In this document: one piece after another, positions 56,383 to 64,000 of the stretch
Layout: each line of letters begins with the position of its first letter
How positions within the stretch are numbered: the first letter of the stretch is position 1
Assembly (NCBI GenBank): GCA_009193035.1
Contig: SWDT01000002.1
Coordinates: 1-64,000, forward strand
DNA length: 64,000 nt
Origin: Halicephalobus mephisto
Taxonomy: Eukaryota > Nematoda > Chromadorea > Rhabditida > Panagrolaimidae
Reading direction: 5' to 3'
Notes under the pieces: model-generated
Database searches by the model: none
Seen by the model: only the letters and a program-made list of their open reading frames with translations
Told to the model about the DNA's origin: nothing
Program-made: the position numbers and the translations under genes

Positions 56383-56780
56383 ACTCCGACGGTCGCCGTC
56401 GTGGAGTTGCCGCCTACCGCGGCTAGGGGTGCTTCGCCGACGACGCTCTTTCTTGAGTCGAGGGCAAAGAACTCGAATAAGTACCCTGATAAATACCGTA
56501 AAAATTTTCCAAAATAATAATAGTAATCAGAATTAATTGATAATGATACAGTACTCGATCGATAAAGATGTTTTTTATCGTCAAAGCAGCGTCCCATCCA
56601 AGGACCGCTCCTATAGGTTCCGGGATTTTCTGAAAATAATCCAAGATTAAAAAAGTAGACACCACGGCGTCCTGAAGAGGTATTCTCGCGCAAGTGGCCA
56701 AGGAAAATCTTGCCAAAGGCGGTCGCGGGAGGGCGGGGCCCCAGCTAAGAGGGTCAGGCACGCCTGCCAGAGGTACGGTT
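56383..56780. promoter_or_regulatory. GC-rich upstream region of the His/Arg-tail gene
   Basis: GC-rich blocks at 56385-56470 and 56580-56780 (GGGAGGGCGGGGCCCC) stand out in this AT-rich area. Open frames on both strands show no motif. Could be a promoter or an unrecognised non-coding 5' exon. Confidence 0.35.
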
Positions 56781-56789
56781 GCACCAGGT

Positions 56790-57655
56790 CAAAAAAACAC
56801 TGGTAAACACTAATTAGCTCCATATAAAACCAAAAATTACATTATTTAAAATTAAAAAAATTTATTTCAAAAATTAATAAATTTCCCAAAAATTAAAAAT
56901 TAAAAAAACATTTTTTTTTAAATTTTAAAAAATTATAAAATTTTAAATTTAATAATTCTAAAAATTCAAATTTATTAAAAGTGAAAATTTTCCAAGTTCT
57001 TAAAAATTCAAAGTTTCAGATGTAAAATTCAATTTTCTACAGTATTGTACTTTGAGAAATATGAAAATTAAAACGAGGAATTGTCACGATATTTTTTGAG
57101 AATTTTTAGAATTCTTTAGAAATCCCGAAATTTATAGTCTCAAATATTGATTATAAAGATTATATCTAATTCGGAAAATTTAAAGAATTTCGGGTATTTT
57201 TAAATTTTATAAGTTTTTAATTTTTTAATTTTAGAATTTTAAATATTTTTAAATTTTTTAGCATTTTGAATATTTTTAGATTTTAGATATTTTAGAAAAT
57301 GTTTGAATTTACTAAATGATTGTGGAAGATTCTAGATGATTTTTGAAGGTTTTACAGAATTCTGGAAAATTGTAGAAATTTTTCAAATTTTTTTGCAAAA
57401 GTTCTAAAAGTTGCTCTAGGATTCTGAAAAAATAAAAATTTCAACATGATTTTGGAAGATTTCAGAATTGTTACAGAATTCTAGTTTTATGTAACATTTT
57501 ACAAAAAGTATTTCAATTTTAAAAAATTTCAACGATTTGATTTGAGATTTCATGATTTAGTTCGTTTAATAAATATATTTAATTATATGAATCATTTTTA
57601 AAGATAATTTTTCATTTTTTTAAGTAGGAGTAAATTGATATTATTTTTTAGAGAC
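56790..57655. other. AT-rich intergenic, A/T blocks
   Basis: No gene seen; A/T-block runs at 56840-57000 and 57180-57300. Confidence 0.4.
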
Positions 57656-57659
57656 CAAA

Positions 57660-58326
57660 CAGCGTACATACAAAAAGAGTACATTGGAAAGACTAATCTA
57701 TCGGATACATTATATTTTAAGTGCCAATGCATTAAATACAATGTACCGATATTATACTTAATACATTGGTACATAGAATGTAATGTATCTGATATTATAC
57801 TTAATGCATCGATATATTGAACAAAATCCACAGATATTGGCTTAATACATCGATGCATTGAATATAATATGTTTAGTATATTAAGTAGATATCGATATAT
57901 TATATTCAATGTATACGATAAATCAGAGCTGTTTGAATGTAGTGATACAGTGAATATAGTATATGGATATTGCACTGTAAATGGCGATATATTGAATCTA
58001 ATGTATCCGATATATCAGAATCGTTTTAATGTATCTGTATATTATATACCATATGCCAGCTTTTATGTGCGAATGTATGACTCTTAATATGTTCAATATA
58101 TTAAGAGTAACACGTCTTTGAGTACATAAAAAATTACACACAAACAGAGTACATTGAAAAGACTAATCTATCGGATACATTATATTTTAAGTAGCAATGC
58201 ATTAAATACAATCCACCGATAGTACACTTAATACATCGGTACATAAAATGTAATGTATCTGATACATCAAGACGATTTTAATCCATCCTTACATTGCGTA
58301 ACATGTACATACTATTGCGTGTAGGA
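57660..58326. mobile_element. Palindrome-rich element B, two adjacent copies
   Basis: Copy one 57664-58130 and copy two 58135-58326 share GAGTACATTGAAAAGACTAA (one mismatch) and CTATCGGATACATTATATTT. Together they match, inverted, the block at 63400-63800. ORFs here follow from the repeats. Confidence 0.8.
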
Positions 58327-58329
58327 TTA

Positions 58330-59230
58330 ATGATCGTTCATAATTTTTTGATCATTGAAAAACTGAATTTTCGAAAATTTGAAAAATAATAAGTGCAAAA
58401 TCGAGTAAAAAATAAATTTTTTAAATTTAAATTTAAAAAAATAAATCTAGATCAAAATTTAACGACATTTTTATATTTTTTAAAAATTAAAGTTTAATAA
58501 TCTGTTATTTTTTATAAATTATTGTCCAAAAATAGAGAAATTTCGAAATCGATAAAAGTGTAAAAATAAAAAAATTTAACTTTTTGAAGGTCTTTATGAA
58601 ACTATAAATATTTTTTAATTTTTGAAAAATTTAATTTAAAATTATAAACGAATTTGAATATTTTCTTTTTTACTGTATTTTAAAAAATTTAAAGTTGTAA
58701 ATATTTTTTAATTTTTAATTTTTTGAAAAATTAAAAATTGTGAATATTTTTTAATTTTTTTAAAATTTAGAATTATATATATTTTTTGACTTTTTTGAAA
58801 TTTAAAATTATAAATATTGTTTGACTTTTTTGAAATTTAAAATTATAAAATTTTTTTTTATTTTTGAAAATTCAGAATTACGAACGAATTTGAATATTTT
58901 CTTTTTTTTCATATTTATTTTACCTACGTTTTAAAAATTTTAAGTATATTAGAAACAAATACAGTAAGGATAAAAGATCTTTTTATAGACCATTGAATAT
59001 CTTTCTAAACCTCTTTTTTTGATAAAAAAAATCCTCTATCTTTTCTTCACATTGACTACATTCAATAAGAAATAAAATAAACCTAAAAAATCCAATAGAA
59101 TAAAAACTATAATTTCTACGTCAATCTGAAGACATCTCCCGGGCTCTGGAACCCCTCATTACGGACCATTTCTATCTTTTTTTTTTAAAATTAAACACGA
59201 AAAATAAAAAATGTCTAAAAAGTTACTACA
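58330..59230. other. AT-rich intergenic
   Basis: 58660-58930 has repeated TTTGAAATTTAAAATTATAA units. No gene seen. Confidence 0.4.
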
Positions 59231-59333
59231 GTAAGAAAATTTAATTTTAACACAAATTTGGAGAATTTCCCAAAGGCATCAAAACCCCTACGGCAATGAA
59301 CCTTTTTTGTGACGGAGGAATTTCGTACTTGAA

Positions 59334-59548
59334 GAAGACACATGGTCATTTTTGTGGGATTCTATAAACGGTAAACAAATTACCAAGTTGACCCCCGAGG
59401 GAACTCTTTCTCGTCAAATTTACAGAGATTCATCTAATTTCCCAATTCCCAAGAAGGAGAAACTTGTGACTGAACTCTTGTGTGGATTTCTGAAGGAGCT
59501 AAAGAAATACCACAAAAGTAAAAATCAACGTCCCCTCAGGCAATAATT
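59334..59548 (+). pseudogene. Orphan coding-like block, unknown
   Basis: Coding-like block reading EEDTWSFLWDSINGKQIT, then KLTPEGTLSRQIYRDSSNF, then PIPKKEKLVTELLCGFLKEL, ending after KNQRPLRQ with TAA. The upstream continuation (MNLFCDGGISYLKK from 59298) is in a different frame, so it is either a broken gene or an exon whose acceptor I cannot place. Codon use is clearly coding-like in an AT-rich desert. The 3' end CCCCTCAGGCAA resembles the last bases of MBL exon 4 (46591-46602). Family not recognised. Confidence 0.35.
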
Positions 59549-59549
59549 T

Positions 59550-60080
59550 AAAAAAATACTTTTTTAAAAATCTAAATTTAAAAAAATACTTTTTTAAAAA
59601 TCTAAATTTAAAAAAATACTTTTTAAAATCTAAATTTAAAAAATATTTCTAAAATATTTAGCTTAAAAAAGTACTTTTTTAAAAATTATTTAATTTTGGA
59701 AAATTAAAAAAAATATTTTTTTTAAATTACTTAATTTTGGAAATTAAAAAATGGTTGTTTAATTTTGAAAATTAAAAAATGCATTTTTTTAAATTATTTA
59801 ATTTTAAAATAAAATTCTGACTGAAAAATTAATTTTTATATTTTTTAAATAAAAAAAATTAATTTTTATACTTTCTATGTAAAAAAAATTAATTTTTATA
59901 CTTTCTATGTAAAAAAAAATTAATTTTTATATTTTTTAAATAAAAAAAATTAATTTTTATACTTTCTATGTAAAAAAAAATTAATTTTTATATTTTTTCT
60001 ATGTAAAAAAAATTAATTTTTATATTTTTTAAATAAAAAAAATTAATTTTTATACTTTCTATGTAAAAAAAAATTAATAA
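59550..60080. repeat. Two AT-rich tandem arrays
   Basis: 59553-59650: about three copies of AAAAATACTTTTTTAAAAAT plus CTAAATTT. 59830-60080: about eight copies of a 30-bp unit containing TTAATTTTTATACTTTCTAT. Confidence 0.85.
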
Positions 60081-60234
60081 ACTCGAGCGTAGGTCTGATT
60101 TGATTTTCTAATTTACTTTTGAAATTTCTCCTACGATAAAAATAATCAAATTTGCTTTGAGAATAGTTTCTTTAATTTGATTTTAATCAAAATCATCAAG
60201 AATGAAACATGGTTAACTTTGGCATAAAGGTTGT

Positions 60235-60850
60235 AAGGCAGTTACTTCCCCTGGGGCATTCCTTTCCTTAAATTCCCTATAATTTCGAAATTATTTTTTA
60301 AAATTAGTATTTTTTAATTGAGATATTAAGTTTATTTAAGTATCAAAAATTAAATAAAAATAAAAAATATAAATCTTACGAAATATAAAAAAGTAATTTT
60401 TGTCTCCTTTAAATTTGCTCTAATTTCGAAATTATTTTTTAAAATTAGTATTTTTTAAATTCAGATATTAAATTTATTTAACTTCTAAAAATTAAATAAA
60501 AAATACAAATCTTACGAAATATAAAAAAGTAAATCCCGTTTCCCCTGGGGCATTCCTTCCCTTGAATTCGCTCTAGTTTTGAAATTATTTTTTAAAATTA
60601 ATATTTTTAAATTCAGATATTAAATTTATTTAAGTACTAAAAATTAAATAAAAAATATAAATCTTACGAAATATAAAAAAGTAATTTTTGTCTCCCCTGG
60701 GGCATTCCTTCCCTCGAATTCGCTCTAATTTCGAAATTATTTTTTAAAATTAATATTTTTAAATTCAGATATTAAGTTTATTTAACTTCTAAAAATTAAA
60801 TAAAAGTAAAAAATACAAATCTTACGAAATAAAAGGACCAAATGCCGCTG
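60235..60850. repeat. Tandem repeat of about 150-bp units
   Basis: Four units share CCCCTGGGGCATTCC (weaker in unit 2), CTAATTTCGAAATTATTTTT and AATCTTACGAAATATAAAAA. The related phrase ATGCCGCTGGGGAT occurs at 60841 and again at 61373. Confidence 0.85.
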
Positions 60851-61434
60851 GGGATATAACTTTCATCCATTTTTTTCGTTTTTATATTAATTTTTAGTTA
60901 CTTGATTGACATTTTAGAAAGTAATTCTACTGCCAGAAAAACTAATACAAAAACGAAAAAAATAAACATAAATCAGTTTTTTTATCGCATTTAATCTAAA
61001 TATTTTAATTTTCAAATTTAAATTTTTATTTTTATTTAAATTTCAATGTTTTCCAAATTTTCAGTTTTTTTATTTAAATTTAAATTTATATTTATATTTA
61101 AATTTAAATTTTTATTTTTATTTAAATTTCAATGTTTTACAAATTTTCAGTTTTTTTATTTAAATTTATTTTTAATTTATATTTAAATTTAAATTTTTTT
61201 AAAATTAAATTTTTATTTTAATTTTTTTTTAAATTAAATTTTAATTTTTTTTTAAATTTAATTTTCATTTTTTTAAAATTTAATTTTCATTTTTTTTTAA
61301 AATTTAATTTTCATTTTTATTTTTTGGAAATGATTCAATAAAATGTTGGAAAATTACGAAATAGAGGGACTAAATGCCGCTGGGGATGCAGCTGTCGTGT
61401 AGCTGAAATAATTCCATAAAACAGTGGAGGCATA

Positions 61435-61764
61435 CTATACGTCTTCGATGACGACAAAGAACCACAGAAATCCCTCCAAGGCCACTACATTTAAGGATAC
61501 AGGATTAAGAAACAAGAAAAATTTCATTCTTAGATTATTAATAAAACCATTGCAAAAAATATAACGACACAGATGTTTTAAAAAATTTAATTGAATACAA
61601 TTTTTGTACGGTAAATTTAATTTATAAACATTGTACTTGTATGTAACCGGAAATTTGTTCGATTTAACGGGTATAGTCCAAAAGATTAAAGAGGAAACAC
61701 CAACTTGAAAATTTTCGACAATAATCCCCAATTTCCGTTCCAGACCCACCGACTCAATTTTCAT
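61435..61764 (-). CDS. Hypothetical protein, 109 codons, unknown
   Basis: Open frame from ATG at 61764 with a GC-richer, coding-like start (MKIESVGLERKLGIIVENF) and a hydrophobic, Phe/Leu-rich second half (MKFFLFLNPVSLNVVALEGF). No domain recognised, no splice context confirmed, and the AT-rich middle could be an intron. The plus strand across 61420-61500 also has a short coding-like stretch (ILYVFDDDKEPQKSLQGHY) after ACAG, so the strand is uncertain. Confidence 0.2.
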   Translation of the reverse strand: MKIESVGLERKLGIIVENFQVGVSSLIFWTIPVKSNKFPVTYKYNVYKLNLPYKNCIQLNFLKHLCRYIFCNGFINNLRMKFFLFLNPVSLNVVALEGFLWFFVVIEDV

Positions 61765-61779
61765 AAATTTAAAACCTTT

Positions 61780-63220
61780 AAAAAACTTTTAAAGATTTTT
61801 TAAAATTTATAAAAAATTTTTAAATCTTCAAGAATTTTTAAAAATTTATAAAATTTTTTTAAATCTTTAAAAATTTTTTAAAATTTATAAAAATTTTTCT
61901 AAATCTTCAAGAATTTTTAAAAACCTTTATAAAGTTTTTTTAAATCTTTAAAAATTCCAGAAATTTTTAAATTTAAGAAAATCTTTAAAAATTTCCAAAA
62001 ATTTCAAAGATTTTTTAAAATTGAAAAAAATTGTTAATTTTTTAAAAAGTTTCAGAAATTTTTAAATTAGAAAATTTGATTTTTTTATATTTTTAGAACA
62101 AGTACAGGTTGAAGTAGATTTTATTATTAAAAAATGAAAAAAAAGAATTTTACATATGTTTGTTTAAAAATGAAACTTGATCAATGATTCTTGAATTAAA
62201 AATATGATCTTCGGTCAAGGTAATTAAGAATAAAATTTGAAAATTGAAATTAAAAAAAAACAAAATATAAAAATTAAAAATCAAAATAATTTTTAAAAAA
62301 ATCAAAAATCAAAACAATTTTTTAAAAAATTAAATTTAAAAAAAATTAAAAATTAAATTTCTAAAAAAATTAAATTATTTCGCTACAAGACCAAATTTTC
62401 CATTCAAGAACCAGGAAGCAAATTTTTGCTTTTTAATTAATTTTAATAAAATACTTTTAATTTAAAAAAATTTTTAAATTTACTTTTTTAATTTTAATTT
62501 TTGGAATTTTTATTTTATTAAATTCAATTATTTTTAAGTTTTATTTTTTAAAATTTTAAAAGTTTAATTTTAAAATTTTATTTTCTTAATTTTATTTTTT
62601 ATATTTTATATTTTTATTTTTAAAATTTTATTTTTTATTTTTTATATTTTTATTTTTAAAATTTTATTTTTTAAAATTTTTATTTTTTATTTTTAAAATT
62701 TTATTTTTTAAAATTTTTATATTTTTAGAATTACTGTATCGTTAAACAAGAACTAATATGGAAAATAAGATACAAGAATTTAATTTTGATAAATTTCGAA
62801 AATTACTAAAGGAAAATAAATATGATTAGTCATCCGTTCCTGAACGGAAAATATAATTTTACCGAATAAGGATAAGTTGGGATTTTTCCTTTAATGAATA
62901 CTCTTTAATAAACTAATGGAAAAAAATAAATTCGGATTACTGTGAAAAACAAAAATTTTTCATTCAGGAACCAGATAAATTTATTTTTTTTATTTTTATT
63001 GGAATTTTTCAGATTTTTATATTTTTACAATCAACGGAGACCGAATTCGACACCTTTTAAAAATAACGAAAATTGATTTAAATAAAATTTAATAAAAAAG
63101 AAATCTAACGAGATTTTGGGGAAAATTTTGGTCTTTCGTCGGACTTTTATAGTAAAATTTGAAACTTTGTTGTCCTATATAATTGAAGGGAGATTATTCG
63201 AAATTGATGTAACAAACTTC
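61780..63220. other. Dense A/T-block DNA, no gene
   Basis: Runs such as TTTTTAAAATTTATAAAAAT and AAATTTTTAAATC repeat through 61780-62080 and 62270-62740. 62750-63000 is less repetitive but has no coding block. Confidence 0.5.
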
Positions 63221-63319
63221 CCAGACTCAGGTGTTACGTAATAACGTGAAAGTAGGTAATTTACGGGATAAATATAACTTTGACGTGGTCGTATTGCATA
63301 AATACAAAAAATGGGTAAA

Positions 63320-63914
63320 AGGTATATGATGTATGGATACATTAAAACGGCCCTGATGTGTCAGATATATTGTATTGAGTACATCGATGTATTGAGTCAA
63401 TATCTGTGGACTTTGTTCAATATATCGATGCATTAAGTATAATATCAGATACATTACATTTTATATACCGATGTATTAAGTATAATATCGGTACATTGTA
63501 TTTAATGCATTGGCACTTAAAATATAATGTATCCGATAGATTAGTCTTTTCAATGTACTCTTTTTTGTGTGTAATTTTTTATGTACTCAAAGACGTGTTA
63601 CTCTTAATGGATTCAACATATTAAGAGTCATACATTTGCACATAAAAGCTGGGCATATGGTATATAATATACAGATACATTAAAACGATTCTGATATATC
63701 GGATACATTAGATTCAATATATCGCCATTTACAGTGCAATATCCACATACTATATTCACTGTATCACTATATTCAAACAGCTCTGATTTACCGGGCAAAT
63801 TATACCCAATGTATCCTTGTATTAGGTTGATATCGATGCATTGTATTTAATGCATTGATATACTAAATGCAATATATCCTATGCATTAGAGCTGTCTTAA
63901 TGTACTTTTTTGTG
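63320..63914. mobile_element. Palindrome-rich element B, copies inverted relative to 57.7-58.3 kb
   Basis: Contains the complement of the 57.7-58.3 kb block (TTAGTCTTTTCAATGTACTC; AATATAATGTATCCGATAGA; ACGTGTTACTCTTAATG). Ends around GTACTTTTTTGTG. Confidence 0.8.
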
Positions 63915-64000
63915 CCTACTGTCTGAAGTAATTTCCGAGTAATGCAATCGAGCATCATTGCAAGTAATCTATGTTGTCATTTTTTTAAAGTACAAATAAG

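Noticed and set aside
1..64000. tRNA, rRNA, SL RNA genes and CRISPR arrays
   Set aside because: No cloverleaf-type A/B boxes, rRNA-like or spliced-leader-like segments noticed, and the repeat arrays are tandem satellites without unique spacers.

Overview
The window looks like nuclear DNA of a nematode (clade not determined). It is AT-rich, and its genes have very short introns (41-46 nt in several places) with TTTTCAG or TTTTTAG acceptors. Acceptor-like TTTCAG sites sit just upstream of start codons, as expected for spliced-leader addition. Introns carry long runs of alternating A and T blocks. Branching glycosyltransferase families (GT14, GT49) and DNA-transposon relics (Tc1, hAT, pogo-like, TTAA-type) also fit. 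All gene models below were built by hand from splice sites, codon phase and protein family motifs; no database search was run.

Left region (1-3.8 kb): two adjacent decayed genes, the C-terminal end of an LSD1-like amine oxidase and a frameshifted mannose-6-phosphate isomerase that still has its introns. Next comes a tiny intact two-exon gene for a 54-residue protein with a myristoylation/palmitoylation N-terminus (3.85-4.41 kb).

Glycosyltransferase region (4.6-24.9 kb): two head-to-head gene pairs. A GT14 (core-2/I-branching type) pair lies at 4.6-6.9 kb (-) and 11.4-13.6 kb (+). A GT49 (B4GAT1/LARGE-type) pair lies at 14.4-15.8 kb (-) and 23.5-24.9 kb (+). Copies are almost identical in long tracts that include introns, then diverge abruptly, which suggests recent gene conversion between inverted copies. 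The GT14 spacer holds a Tc1-like element (1395 bp, 20-bp perfect inverted ends, TA duplication) that landed inside an older palindrome-rich element. The GT49 spacer holds MITEs and a hAT relic.

Conserved-gene region (27.2-47.9 kb): a glycolipid transfer protein; a secreted Gly/Pro-rich protein; the UTX/KDM6 H3K27 demethylase (-, 11 exons, 1189 aa, catalytic residues present); ECT2 RhoGEF (+, 9 exons, 843 aa), which shares a 273-bp bidirectional promoter with UTX; and, 188 bp after ECT2, a metallo-beta-lactamase-fold protein with a degenerate metal site, possibly the second gene of an operon.

Right region (47.9-64 kb): gene-poor. It has a cluster of about 150-bp MITEs alternating with palindromic repeat pieces, a 27-bp minisatellite, a foldback element with long inverted repeats and an 8-bp target duplication, a degenerate satellite of about 90 bp, several intron-like tandem repeats, and one small two-exon gene (-) for an 80-aa secreted protein with an Arg/His tail. 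No tRNA, rRNA or CRISPR was found. I do not see one coherent new multi-gene system. The most notable unexplained items are the three small genes, the converting palindromic gene pairs, and the phased-palindrome repeat family.
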